From: Silurus meridionalis
Taxonomy: Eukaryota > Chordata > Actinopteri > Siluriformes > Siluridae
Length of the DNA stretch: 64,000 nucleotides
Reading direction: 5' to 3'
NCBI RefSeq assembly: GCF_014805685.1
Contig: NC_060885.1
Coordinates: 23,733,632-23,797,631, forward strand
Made by a program: the position numbers and the translations under genes. Below the pieces are notes generated by a model that did not search any database, was not told where the DNA came from, and saw nothing but the letters and a program-made list of their open reading frames with translations. Position 1 is the first letter of the stretch. Each line of letters opens with the position of its first letter. This document shows positions 11,743 to 23,370 of this stretch, in pieces.

Positions 11743-13682
11743 GACAAAGAACAATTTCCTTACGTGTTGCACAAAGTAAGTTAATCATCCAATCTAAATA
11801 TAGACAATAAAACCCTGTTCTGCACAGACTGGCAAGTGAGAGGGGTTTTGCCATGTCCCTGTGACGTTCGGGGAAAAGACAACAGACTCATGATTTTACA
11901 TCGCTTTCTCGCTAATGCAGAAGAGCTCACACTGAAACCCATTCAAATAATAGCGAAAGCCACGTATCTTTTTCAGGTCGTGCTAACAGGACTGAGGGGG
12001 GGGGAAATATCCTGTTTAAATGATTTGCATGTTTGCTGTTCGTCTTTTAAAGCCACAATTAAACAATGTGAATGCAAGACAAAGAGAGTAAGAAAGAGAC
12101 AGAAAAGCAGAGAGAATCGCTATATTTTTAATTATAATCCATAATTATAGCCGCCCATATGCTTTTGTCCTATACTAGCACCTTGCAAATTTGTCATTGT
12201 TCTTATTTTAATTATCATTTATTATATTTCTTATGGAAGCTTTGGCAATATTGTATGACACCAATGTACTTGGAAAGCAAACAAACAACTATGATCTCCT
12301 TTTAATTAAATAACAAATGCATTTATTTAAAAACTCTATGAAACTAATCTCATTTATTTTGTGCTAAACTATTTTCTGTCTGGTTGCTTCTTCCCTAAAC
12401 AGTACATAACACACAGTTTCAACCAATCTCATGTTAATCTTGGGTACCTATAGAGTAGTATATCTCTGCAGAGTCTTTAGTTTGATCTTATTAGATAGAT
12501 ACAACTTTTTGAAAACTGCCGAGTTCCTGGAAGCGTGGCCGTGGGCTGAGCTAAAGAGTCACGAGCATGCTCAGCTTCTGTGTAGTGATCGTCTGCAAGC
12601 TCTGATATTGCTATAAATAAAACAGGAACAAAAACTTTATAGTCTTAAATGAACTATGGCTAACAATAAGATCCAGCTGTAAATATCTGATCCTGCATCT
12701 GAAATTAACAGCAGCAACGACTACAGCAGGACGTGTCTATATGGTAAGTACTGAACAAGGTTCTCCTTCGGTCACATCCAAAAACACACTTATTTGGAGA
12801 AAGTGCTGCTCTCTCTTTTGTTGCTGTGTGAGCACTTTTCCTTGTGCCCATACAAGGAATTCCTCTCTTCATGACATCATGAAGGACCATACTCCAAAAA
12901 ACTTTCCAAAACTTTATACAAACCCAGAAGGAGTGCACAGAATTACTCAATCATATGTCCAATTTCTTTTTTTTTTAACTCTGGCAATATTTAGGATGGG
13001 AATCCAACTCTTTAACAGTTTAAATAACTCTAAATGCATAAAATAGCATTAGATCACCTTTAAATATTATACGTTAAATTCGTTGTTCAATTCACTTTAA
13101 TGGACCTTTAATGGACACAAAAAGCATAAATTTTTTTTACAAATTTCAACTGATTTCTTTTTAGCAGGATGCCACTGAGGTATTTTTGTAGCAAAAATAG
13201 CAACAAATATGCTTTGGGAATATTTCTACTTTAGTAAAAAATAAATAAAAAATAAAATAAATTGCACACTTTGTATATAAAAAGAAATTGAATCATGTCA
13301 CCGTCATTTAGCCGTTCATGGCACAAAATATATTATTGTACTCGTTACAGTTTTGTTTCAAATTAGTTACTAGGTTACTTATATTATGAATGCCTGGATG
13401 CCTGCCGTTTTAAATTGGAATCATAATTTTGATTCCTTTGAGGTATTATTACTTACATATCCGATTGCAAGCTTTATTTCTGAACACAAAAATGACAGAA
13501 TAAGATTGCCGAGGTTAAGTAACTGGTTAATGACGCTGTGGTGGGGATTTGGTTTGTTTGCTTGTACATCGCTTTCAACAATGGACGTTCTCACAAAGCA
13601 GCCCGAGAGAAATACTTCGACTGGGAATGAGAAAGGATATAAATTGAGAATTTATCCCATTCAATCTTTTTAATGCGCAATA
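11743..13682. other. unannotated intronic DNA
   Basis: About 1.9 kb with several short frames of 60-100 codons that carry no recognisable motif. Nothing else seen. Confidence 0.5.
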
Positions 13683-13850
13683 ATGAGCATGACAGAGGCA
13701 ATGATGGAAAGGAAAAACTTCCAGAGATGACGAGGAAGAAATCTTGAGAGGGGTTTAAACTGAGATTAGGGGCTTAAACTGGAAAATGGGGTTTAAAAGG
13801 GAAACTCATTCTTATCTGGATAGCACCGGATAGCACGTTTATTAATAATA
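13683..13850 (-). mobile_element. L2-like LINE 3' UTR fragment
   Basis: GGAAAAACTTCCAGAGATGA, GAAGAAATCTTGAGAGGGG and CTCATTCTTATCTGGATAGC parallel the LINE UTR in complement. A TTTAAACTG motif is locally repeated inside it (13755-13800). Confidence 0.6.
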
Positions 13851-13854
13851 ATTC

Positions 13855-14412
13855 CCTTCTATCACTGTATTTCTGAAGATTCTGTCATCCAGGTTCTCTG
13901 GAAGTTAAAATCATGTCAACGGGACTTCTATCTGGTTGGATGGAAACATTTTACTATTTATCTGAGCAGCTTCTTCAGTCTTAGGGAAGTTGGCAGGATT
14001 CCACAAATTTGAGCATCCTCCCCTCCCTGGATGGCCTCGATAAGAGACAAGGGGGAGGTGAGACTGAAGAGAGGGTGTCAGAAATAAGGGGAGTTGTTAA
14101 TCAGTAACTACCCCAGAGACAGAGAGTAAGGAGAGAGTGTACAGACATATAGGGGGGTAACGATCAGGGGGGCTTTACTGGTGGATCTGTGAGGAGGTCT
14201 TGATTTCCTTGGGAATGGATGAAAGAGCAGATTGTGTCTAAGACCTCCACCTCTGTTGAGAGAAGGATTTTTTTTTTATATACACATAAATGGCCTCCTT
14301 CACACCTCTCTCAAACCATCAGCCCACTCTGTCCAAGATACCTTTTCATCCTCAAAAATGTGTCCTTTGTCGTTCAGATGCAGGTACACGGCTGATTCTG
14401 GTCCTGAATAAA
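13855..14412 (-). mobile_element. Penelope-like element remnant
   Basis: The minus strand from 14411 reads SAVYLHLNDKGHIFEDEKV then a degenerate WADGLREV and EVEVLDTICSFIHS, resembling the GIY-YIG-proximal end of fish Penelope-like elements (pattern HLxxKGHxFED). Downstream the CTTCTTCAGTCTTAGGGAAG motif at 13970-13989 also accompanies these elements in fish. Several stops show it is dead. Assignment is by recognition only. Confidence 0.5.
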
Positions 14413-14671
14413 CTTCTATGACAGAAAGTCCAATTGTGCAACCAAAAAGTTCATTATAGTTTTATCATTAAGTTTGTTTTTTTCAAGTGATTAACTATTC
14501 ACTGGTGGACACTTTAGGCAAGAACGTTTCGTTATCATTTGATCACCATGCACAGGGTTCTTAAGAGTTATTATTACAGTAAATTATTAAGCATGTGTAA
14601 TACTTGCCCACGTTTTGGACTCAATCAGTGAAAGGTTGATAACTTCAACAATGATGAAACTACAGTATAAC

Positions 14672-15462
14672 TAGGGGTGGAAATAAAATATTCTACTTAA
14701 GTTAAAGTGTTACAAGTGTTACTGTTACATCAATGAAATTTTACTTAAGGACAAGTAAAATTAGCAAAAAATAATTTTATCTAAAAATCTACTCAAGTAA
14801 AAGGAAAAAGGTAATTATTAAAACTTTACTCATTAAAATTGTTTGGGTTACTGTTTTTTAACAGCGGAATGGGGTGGGGGATTATAGTGTAGTTCGCAAA
14901 GGACAAGGAGATATAAATCTCAAACTAGTTGTTTTTAATTAAAGGAAACACCTTTACAAAATAAGGTGCAATAAAATAAGCACCTAGTCTAATGTAATAT
15001 ATGCACTTTTGCAGCAAAAAATAAATAAAATCCTGTTATAATGTCAATTACGATAATGAGAAAAATTGCAATGCAGAGTCAGAATTCAGACAATGAGCGC
15101 ACGCATTTAACGACTTTCGATTCGACAGCGTTTCGCTTTCAGCTGGGTCTGCATCACTGCTGTCTGTCTTGTCCACCTCTATCTTTCTTTCTTGAGAGTT
15201 TAGCGCGTTTATTCTCCGCCAATTAATCAATGCGTGCAGTAGTTTCCGGAGCGAAATTTTTTCCCTTGCATTTTTTTTTTTTTTTTTTTACCTCAGTAAC
15301 ATATCATTTAAAATGTCGTTTTAGTACAATACTTTAAACAAAGCATACTTAAATAAAAGTAAGATTTTTAAAAACTATTAAAAAGTAGAAGTAAACAAAA
15401 AAATTAATAAAATTACAGTAACGCATGTTACTTTTTACCTCTTACTATGAACCAACTATGAT
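14672..15462. mobile_element. hAT-like MITE (AGTAAAAG-rich), copy 1
   Basis: AGGGGTGGAAATAAAATATT with CTACTCAAGTAAAAGGAAAA near one end and TTACTTTTTACCTCTTACTA near the other. The interior has a CpG-richer part at 15040-15260 and a T-run at 15271-15289. Confidence 0.62.
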
Positions 15463-15747
15463 ATATGGTTTGTCTTAAGATTTCGTCCTAATACAATCTC
15501 AAGGAGTTTTCCATGCCACCATTGCCTCTTGTGTTAATGAGGGGTAACAATTACAAATGTATTCATTTAAACTTTATATTCTTAGTCTGTTTATTTCTAT
15601 AAAGCTGCATTGTGGCAAAGTGCTAGACAAAATAAAAATGCCATCATCATGAAAAACTAAGTGGTAGCATCTGGCAGAGCTGAAGCATCATCCAAGCTTA
15701 CCTACTGTAATTGCAATACAACTAGTGCTCATGTATCCCCATAGCAT

Positions 15748-16052
15748 ATGGACGAAAGTATTGGAGGCACCTGAATTTTCCAGCCATATGTGGCTTTTCC
15801 CCAAACTGTAACCAAAGTTGAAGGCATACAATTGTATAGAATGTCTTTGGATGAGTAAGCATTCAATATCTTGAGTTGCTGACTATAGAGATATGATCTC
15901 AACCCTATTGAACAGCTGGCTGCAGGACTCTAGGCCTCCTCACCTCACCTACATCAGTAAATGTGGAATGAGATATAAAAAAATAATAATAATTTAATCT
16001 CAGATTGATTTTATGGTCAGGTGTCCACAAACATCTGTCCATAAAGTGTATT
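15748..16052 (+). mobile_element. Tc1-derived element, internally shortened
   Basis: ATATGGACGAAAGTATTGGA to CACAAACATCTGTCCATAAA. About 200 bp of the usual interior is missing, around ACCCTATTGAACAGCTGGCT and before the 3' end. Confidence 0.8.
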
Positions 16053-16094
16053 TTTACCTCAAATATAAGAGTTCAGGAAATTTAGAGGACACTT

Positions 16095-16162
16095 GTACAT
16101 GCATACGTGCTTGTGTGCATGCACACATGCTTGTGCACATGTGCGCATGTGTGTGTGTGAAG
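16095..16162. repeat. alternating purine-pyrimidine TG/CA stretch
   Basis: Imperfect GCATGCACACATGCTTGTGC units; such DNA can adopt the Z form. Confidence 0.7.
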
Positions 16163-16436
16163 AATGCTTAAGGAGTGTCTTATGGATAAAAGCAGGAATT
16201 TCACTATGGAGCTGCTAAGAAAACGAATCAGTCCTGACACTAACATGCTGACACTCGTGAAAAGGCTACAATCAGACTCAACCCCCCACTTTCTGTCTTT
16301 TTCTCCTTTTCTGGCAGAATGAAGCTTCAGTCTCTCATAGCACATCATAAGAATGAGTGTGGGGGAAACGATGAAACCAAAATGTTGGTCTGAGACTGAA
16401 AGACGCTGAGAAAGAGCAAGCAAGAGTGAGAAATAT

Positions 16437-16438
<2 letters not shown>

Positions 16439-16479
<41 letters not shown>
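16439..16479. repeat. (GA)n microsatellite
   Basis: About 20 GA units. Confidence 0.98.
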
Positions 16480-16483
<4 letters not shown>

Positions 16484-17345
16484 TTCTCAGAAAAAGGCAC
16501 ATCTGGATTTGGAGATTGGTGAAGAAGGGGGAGGTTTGAGGTTGCATGGACCAATGAACATCAGACAGGCAGCCAGGCGTCTTTAATTGCTTCTCTACTC
16601 CTTTCCACAAATCTTGATTAGAAATGGCACAGGATCACTTTTCTTTTCTGATCTTGAAATCTTCAGAATTAGCCAGGCGAATCTTTTTTTAACCTACTAA
16701 GCTGTAAAATGTGCAATTTTTAAGACCTTAAAATGCATCCACAATCAAAAATCCCATCAACCCTCTTTTTTTTCACTTTGTCTTTGTCTACTACCATTTA
16801 CAGTAGGTTTTATGAGCATTTGATATAATTCTACCCAAAAATACATAAAAATCCAATGTTCACAGAGTCCTCATGCTTTTCCAAACACTAATGAGAGACA
16901 TTCGACTGATCTGACAGGCAGCCAGTTTAAATACATGTAAAATATACAGAGCTATAGACTTGAGTGCACCTCCAGCACATCTGCGTTTTAGCCAGTGAAA
17001 CAGCGCCACCTATCTGTAGTTTATATCAAAATCAAGCCCATAAGCATCACTTCAAGTACTGCACACCTGAATGCTACAGAGGCAACTCTTGCAACAAAGT
17101 TGAATCGGTGGGAAAGTTGGTGGAAAAGTACCAAAAAGGGAGAGGTGGGAAGCCTGCAGAGGTCTGAATCACTCCTTCATAATAAAAAAAAAAAAGGCAT
17201 AATCACCAATTTCAGTCTACTGCACTACTGCACTGCAGAGACACTATGAGGTCATCATGCACCAAAACACAACCCACCGATCCTGCAGTTCTGCTGTCAT
17301 GCTCTGTAGATAAACCAATCTTTTACCTATTATCCATGAGCAAGA
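16480..17345. other. unannotated intronic DNA
   Basis: No recognisable repeat or exon. A weak ELQDRW-like translation near 17290 was examined as an eml4 exon 2 candidate and rejected. Confidence 0.5.
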
Positions 17346-17348
17346 CAA

Positions 17349-17409
<61 letters not shown>

Positions 17410-17556
17410 GAGAAAATAAGGGAATGAGAGTCAGAGAATGTGAGGGATTGAGTGAGAGTGAGAAAAAGTGAGGGGATGAGACAGAGAGTGAGGCAGAGAG
17501 AAAGTAAGACAGTGAGAGAGAAAATGAGTACCGTAAATAAAACAAATAGTCAGAAT

Positions 17557-17600
<44 letters not shown>
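17346..17600 (+). repeat. polypurine tract with two (GA)n arrays
   Basis: (GA)n at 17347-17406 and 17560-17599, joined by imperfect GAGTGAGA/GAGAGAAA sequence. Confidence 0.95.
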
Positions 17601-17602
<2 letters not shown>

Positions 17603-17841
17603 TGTGGAGAAAAGAGAAATTTGCACATGGACACTGCAACACTTCACGGGTCTAAGCTTTAAGGCCAAGTGGCCAGAAGAAAGCCTCTCGTGAACATTTT
17701 AAATTCCAAGCAGACTTTTACTCGTCTTACACTGAGGTGAGGCGTCTGTCTATCCTCGATTTTATTATGGGGTATGGAGTGTGGACTGTTGTGAAAGAAT
17801 ATTAATTGAAAGCAATGTATCAAAACCAGGAGGTCAAACCA

Positions 17842-17945
17842 CTTCCAATAATTTACATTTACCTCAGAGCGACTTACAACATTTTTACATCTGAGCAGTT
17901 AAGGGGTAAGGGTGGCTGCAGTGTGAACTCAAGACCCTTCAACAT
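17842..17945 (-). mobile_element. SINE remnant
   Basis: CAGAGCGACTTACAACATTT, GCAGTTAAGGGGTAAGG and TGTGAACTCAAGACCCTT follow the complement of the SINE with deletions. Confidence 0.6.
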
Positions 17946-18119
17946 CTTAAACATGTTTGTTGAACAGACAAACACTACAGAATTAAAAAAAAATCATGTC
18001 ACCCGGTGGCCTGATCAGAAAAACCAGGATGGCAGAGCACTGGTTATATCTGTCTCACACCATCTTTTTTCATAAAACAAAATGTAAAAAATATATATAA
18101 AATTTAAATTACCTTTTGG

Positions 18120-18312
18120 CCTCAATCAGTACCTGACATACTAATTCCCTAGTGGCTGAATGAGCACAAAACTCCACAAGCACGCTCCAAATTCTTACTT
18201 TCCAGAAAAGCAGGTTATTATAATAGCAAATAAACAAAATGTGAAATGTTGTTCAAAAAGCACATGTGAAACTAATGGTCAAGTATCCACAAACTTTTGT
18301 CTATCTAGCGTT
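18120..18312 (+). mobile_element. Tc1-derived element, 3' half
   Basis: TCAGTACCTGACATACTAAT, TGGCTGAATGAGCACAAAAC and the terminus CACAAACTTTTGTCTATCTA. Confidence 0.78.
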
Positions 18313-19239
18313 TGTGGTTATGTTTTTTTGCGTTACAGTTTCAATTGTTTGTTCGTTACTTGTTTTCTACCTTAGATTAAATCTTGACGTGCATCCGCCG
18401 CCATAGTCTAAATTTCCTGGCACAGACCATGAACGAAATCAAAGGCACACCAAGTGTTTGGGTGTCCTTTAAAACCAACCAAAAAAAGCATAAACTTCAA
18501 ACAGTAAATGTTCAATTCTAAATGTGTAAGATGTCTAATCTGGTTCGACATGTTTAAGCTTATGATGTCAGGTGCAATTTCCTGCTGTAAGCAAGCAACT
18601 TTTTAGGTGCAGTTCTTTCTTCAAAGCAAATAAGAGACTGTTCATTACACTCACTGTACTGAGAACTGGCGCTTTTACTTGTTCCTGGTGTTACAACACA
18701 TACTGCTGAGGTTCGTGCGCATTTTTCTCTCAGAAAACAGCCTTGAAGGCAATTGAAACTCATAAGCAATCTGAAACATTACAACTGAAACTTCTTTAAT
18801 CAAACTCGCTATTGCTCATGATTTTGGAAAGCGATTGAGCGTAGTTCCATTTAGAAAAACAACAAAAGCGCTTCTGTTTTAGCCTGTTTTGCCAACTAAG
18901 GCGTTCCAATTAGCTCATTTACATATTCGGATGATCTCATTTCATGGTCAGCAATGAATGGAAGTCACTTTAGAGAGCCAGTTACTCACCCACTCAAGAA
19001 TATCTTGCGTTTACATTGTGGTATCTGTTTTAGTTTTATGTTTGTTTAAGTGATGCGGGTTGTAAAGCTCAAAATATTTTTGAGATATGAGACAAGATAC
19101 AAGACTTTAGAAATTCATCCAGCGTGAACAGGCTTGTGTGTGCTCACACTTCCGTTGTTTTTGTTTAGCCCCTATTTTTTCATGCACAAGTAGAGTGTGC
19201 TTGAAAACAGATTTTACCTTACTTGAACTCAAATTTTCC
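18313..19239. other. unannotated intronic DNA
   Basis: Nothing recognised. Confidence 0.5.
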
Positions 19240-19520
19240 TTCTTCATCTACTTCTTTCGGCTGCTCCCATTAGGGGTCACCACAGCAGATCATCCGTCTC
19301 CATACCACCCTGTCCTCTACATCTGCCTCTTTCAAACCAACTACCTGCATGTCTTCCCTCACCACATCTATAAACCTCCTCCTTGGCCTTCCTCTGTTCC
19401 TTCTTCCTGGCGGCTCCATCCTCAGCATTCTTCGACCGATGTACCCCATGTCCCTCCTCTGCACATGTCCAAAATATCTCAATCTCGCCTTTCTCACTTG
19501 CTTGTGCTTATTAAACATTC
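19240..19520 (-). mobile_element. RTE-clade LINE 3' end
   Basis: The minus strand encodes KARLRYFGHVQRRDMGYIGR, GRRNRGRPRRRFIDVVREDM and VWRRMICCGDP, then the family's 3' terminus (GGGAGCAGCCGAAAGAAG) at 19258-19241 in complement. Only the last ~280 bp is present, the usual 5' truncation of LINE copies. The coding block is still open over 82 codons, so it is younger than many other repeats here. Confidence 0.88.
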
Positions 19521-19524
19521 ACCT

Positions 19525-20102
19525 TCAGATTTAGTCCCCATTTGCTCTTAAAATAATCTCCACTCTTCTGTTAAGATGTTCCACTAGGTTTTAGAGGGTG
19601 ATTATAAAGATTTGTGCTCATTCAGCCACAAGAGCATTTAAGTAAAGTCAGGGACTGGGAAGTGGTCGCTCTGTGGTTAAAGCATGAGACTTAATAGGAC
19701 TTCGGAAGGTTGTAAGGTCAAATCCCAACACCACCAACTTCCACTTCTTAACTCTGATACTGCTTAGTGTAAAATGAGATAACTGTAAGTCACTCTAGTT
19801 AAGGGCATCTGCCAAATGCCACTGCATGTAAATTTACTGATTAAGGTGAGGTGAAGAGGCCTGGGGTGCTTTCAATGCTCCAGTTCACACCAATGGAGTT
19901 CAATAGGGATGAGGTCAGAGCTCTATAGAAGGCCAATCAAGATATTTTACTACAAACCATATCTTCATGGAGCTGGTTTTTTCATGTTGAAACTGCCCAG
20001 TTGAAGTGAATGAAACATGTAATGCTACTGCATCCCAAAACATCCCATATAACTGTTCCTTCAGATTTGTGGTAACAGTTTGGGGAAAGAAACACATATG
20101 GC

Positions 20103-20103
<1 letters not shown>
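19525..20103 (-). mobile_element. Tc1-derived element with SINE insert and GACA at its end
   Basis: 19525-19655 is the 3' part (CAGATTTAGTCCCCATTTGC, AGATGTTCCACTAGGTTTTA), a SINE lies at 19656-19832, and 19833-20103 is the 5' part (AGAGCTCTATAGAAGGCCAA, GGTAACAGTTTGGGGAAAGA). It stops at CACATATGGC, where a (GACA)n array replaces the expected terminus. Confidence 0.8.
19656..19834 (+). mobile_element. tRNA-derived SINE
   Basis: Head CTCTGTGGTTAAAGCATGAG (A-box-like), GGTTGTAAGGTCAAATCCC (B-box-like), body and the end TCACTCTAGTTAAGGGCATC, TGCCAAATGCC. It sits inside a Tc1-derived element with ACTG on both sides as a possible target duplication. Confidence 0.83.

Positions 20104-20141
<38 letters not shown>
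20103..20141. repeat. (GACA)n microsatellite
   Basis: Nine to ten GACA units directly after the Tc1-derived motif CACATATGGC. Confidence 0.97.
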
Positions 20142-21304
20142 TCGTGGATGGGCAAGGCAGTAACGGTTCACATTTCAAGAACTCTGAAAAAGGCCAGACA
20201 CTGCACAGTTGTGATTTGTAGGTGACAAACAGCTAAAAATAAGCTGCACAGCACAACACTGCAAACAGACACTCTCAAACACAGACACATACAAAAAACT
20301 AAATCGCCCAATCATCTGACGGTTCAGTATATAAGAAAAATCATGCTAATAAAAGTCAAAAACATCAGTTAATATTTATAGCACATATCGGAAGGTAAAA
20401 AGCAATATGATCTCATTGACTTTTATCATGTCCTCTGTGATGGGCCCTGAAAAGCTGGTTTCAATATTTAGAAAAAAAGCGGATCTCCTGGAATTTACAG
20501 ACCAAAATGTGTAGACACACATAACAGTGCAGAAAACAAACAAAAAGATATCGATTGAGCTGCAGGCTACATTTGTCAGACATGAAGTGTGTTTGGTTCA
20601 AGCCAACAGGAGGTCTACAGTACATCAATTGTTTATTGCAACTGAATAAGCATTTCAGATTACACGCTTGTTCAAAGGTGAAGTAGGTCGGCTACAAAAG
20701 CAGAAGTCCTCATCGAGTTCTACTCCTGCAGACCAACATCATTAACCGCTTCATGCAGTGCTTCTTTTGACTCATTTTACACAACACAAACACACAAACA
20801 AATGTGCTGCTCCTCACCTATTCTACACACGTTCACAATGCCATACTTGGAGACACCTAGCACTTCCATATACACCTAGTACTTCCAAAGCCTCTCTTCA
20901 AATACTTCTGCCTAATAAAAAAAATTATTTAAAAAAATAGTTTAATGGGTCGAATAAGGTGAGCAGTGATCCTATTTGTCTCCCAGCCAAGGCTCACCAT
21001 TCTATGAGATTTGTCTGAAATTCTCTCGCACACACAAAAACTTGCACAGCGCACTGAAAGGCCTGACTTATGACCTGCTGAATACACCCTGCAGTCTTAT
21101 TCTAGGGAACACTTTGTCATATTAAGCCAGGCATCCAAACCAGTTTACATCAGTTCACTCAGCTAATCCATGTGTCGAGACATTTCTCCGTCTCTATAAT
21201 GGTTTGGTTTGGATTGTGGTCTGGGATTTTACTGGGCCACATATTGGGTCGCTTTGCTGTCAGGAGGTAAATCCGTGCCCTAGACTAAATAACACTGAAG
21301 GTTT
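20142..21304. other. unannotated intronic DNA
   Basis: Nothing recognised. Confidence 0.5.
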
Positions 21305-21602
21305 TCTTCTATAACTGGCTCCAGTTCATACCAATGCAGTTCATTAGGGCTGAGGTACGAGCTCTATAGTAGGCCACTCAAGTTCTTTAACTCCAACCCA
21401 TGTTTTAGTTCATCCCAAAAGAGTTCAATAGGGATGAGGTCAGAGCTCTATAGAAGACAAATCAAGATATTTTACTACAAACCATATCTTCATGGAGCTG
21501 GTTTTGTCATGCTGAAACTGCCTATTTGAAGTGAATAAAACATTTAATGCTAGTGCATCCAAAAACATCCCATATAACTGTTCCTTCTGATTTGTGGTAA
21601 TC
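21305..21602 (-). mobile_element. two abutting Tc1-derived fragments
   Basis: 21305-21410 and 21411-21602 both begin with the CAATAGGG/CATTAGGGCTGAGGT segment. The second is close to 19895-20055 base for base, more alike than other pairs of copies in this window. Confidence 0.72.
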
Positions 21603-22205
21603 AGGGGGATTTACAACGCTCCAACAAGCAAAGCAATTTAATTCTGGTTATCCAACCAGACATTTTACCCACTAATTGTGTGTGTCTCTAACACACTTAC
21701 TCATTTATTTACACTTATTTATACTTTTTTTTTTTTTTTAATCAATGCCTCTCATGGCTTTTTTAATTTCTACCATTGATTTGTTAAGCCCATCTTTGTG
21801 TGTCCAAACTATGGTTGTCTCATGAACGGATTCTCTCACTGAGCTCCAGCGTTTCTCTTAGCCTTTTGTTTGTGTCTCTCTATGAATAAATGTCCTTCTG
21901 TCCCAGTCACTGCAAACTGGTAGACAGCCTCCTCTAGTCAGACATATACCATATTCTTTCCATTTTATTTTTATAATGTATTTTGGTTTTGAACAGGATG
22001 TTCAAAGTTTCAGATATTTGCATAACCAAACGCTAATACTTTGCAAAGACTGGGTCATAGGTTTTCTTTTCATACCTAAAAAGTCTTCTTGATATTTATT
22101 TATTTATTTAGATTCTATTACACACTCAGGACCTTTTAGAAACAGGTGCGTTTTAAATCGAGACTACAGGTAGACTGCATTTTAATCCTACTTATTTTGT
22201 TATTT

Positions 22206-22240
22206 AGGGGAGGTGGTAGCTCTGCGGTTAAGGCTCTTGG
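22206..22240 (+). mobile_element. SINE head fused to LINE tail
   Basis: GGTGGTAGCTCTGCGGTTAA is an A-box-type SINE head that passes directly into the L2-like LINE UTR at 22241. Confidence 0.5.
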
Positions 22241-22458
22241 GTTCCCTCTTGGGTCTGTTTCCTCTCAAGGTTTCTTCCTTTGACACCTCAGGGAGTTTTT
22301 CCTTTCCACATTCGCCGCAGGCTCGCTCATCAGGGACAAACTTACACTTATAAAGAACATCTTATCCATTTTTATCACCACATTATCTGTGTAAAGCTGC
22401 TTTGAGACAATCTTTATTGTTAAAAGTGCTATACAAATAAAATGAATGAAACTGAATT
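22241..22458 (+). mobile_element. L2-like LINE 3' end
   Basis: GTTCCCTCTTGGGTCTGTTT, CTCAAGGTTTCTTCC, GGGAGTTTTTCCTTTCCACA, CTGTGTAAAGCTGCTTTGAG and GTTAAAAGTGCTATACAAAT followed by a short tail. It is joined at its 5' side to a tRNA-like SINE head. Confidence 0.82.
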
Positions 22459-22582
22459 GTTATGGATTAATGGCATTTATTTTTGCACACCAGACACACA
22501 TACCACACAGGAAGGTTAAAACCGGTTAACGAGAACCTGTACTTCAAGATGTTTTCTACAGATACGCTCTACAATGGTCTGA

Positions 22583-22622
<40 letters not shown>
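22583..22622. repeat. (CT)n microsatellite
   Basis: About 20 CT units with one TTT interruption. Confidence 0.96.
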
Positions 22623-22849
22623 GTCTCTGTGGTCTGGCTCAAAGTACATCATATATGCTTTTTCAAACATTATATTGCCTGAGCTCACAAAGTAAAGGCC
22701 ATAAAGTTTCCATTCCCATAGAATTCACAGATTATACTATTAAAATGATTTAAAATGAGTAACACAAATGGGTGCAATCTTACCTGTTTTATTCACTTCA
22801 TTCTGTGCCTGTGTTTCCACTTAGACCTACACTATATTCCAGATATTCT

Positions 22850-23280
22850 ATTATAATAAACCTTCACACTTCTGAGAACATGTTCCACTAGATTTTGGTG
22901 TAATATTGTGTAGATTTGTGCTCATTCAGCCAAAAGGGTGTTAGTAAACTCAGGTGCTGATGTAGGGTGAGGAGGCCCAGGGGGAAGTATAGAGTGAACG
23001 CCTCTATACTTCCCCCCGGGCCTCCTCACCCTACGTGATTGCTGGAACTATCGGGAAAAATACAAGTAGTTTTTCAGGGTTATGTTATACAGTACAAGAG
23101 TGCCCTCTACAGGCGAATCACAAATGCAATGTGCTGGGTTTTTTTTATTCATTTTTATTTACTTTTTTTTTTTATCTAGTATACATTATTCAGTTATCAG
23201 CAAGTACGATCCAACCTAGCTCGGTAGTGCAGTCAAGGTCCGAGGTTTATAGCTGGCCACTCAAGATCTTTCACTTTGGA
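22850..23280 (-). mobile_element. Tc1-derived element disrupted by fold-back
   Basis: 22862-22994 is the 3' part (CATGTTCCACTAGATTTTGG, GTGCTCATTCAGCCAAAAGG). It runs into a 33 bp-arm inverted repeat at 22962-23034. 23225-23280 resembles the interior again (ATAGCTGGCCACTCAAGATC). Confidence 0.68.
22962..23034. repeat. fold-back inverted repeat, 33 bp arms
   Basis: Arms 22962-22994 and 23002-23034 are complementary at 32 of 33 positions around a 7-base loop (TGAACGC). The left arm is Tc1-derived sequence (TGAGGAGGCCCAGGGGG). Confidence 0.93.
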
Positions 23281-23370
23281 GTGGAGTGAAGAAGTGAGGG
23301 AGTGAAGGAAGAAGTGAAGGAGTGAAGGAAGGAAGAAAGGGAGAATAAAAGGAAGGAAAGAAGATCAGAG
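23274..23370 (+). repeat. GAAG/GGAA-rich purine stretch
   Basis: Imperfect GAAGTGAAGGAGTGAAGGAA repeats. Confidence 0.85.

Noticed and set aside
17260..17320. Minus-strand peptide with ELQDRW as eml4 exon 2
   Set aside because: Preceded by CAG but only a few residues resemble the coiled coil (QDRLSALE expected), and a stop soon follows; phase and downstream residues do not fit.
17330..17668. Frames of repeated SL residues
   Set aside because: Translations of (GA)n; no coding signal outside the array. The same applies at 16.4, 48.4 and 51.6 kb.
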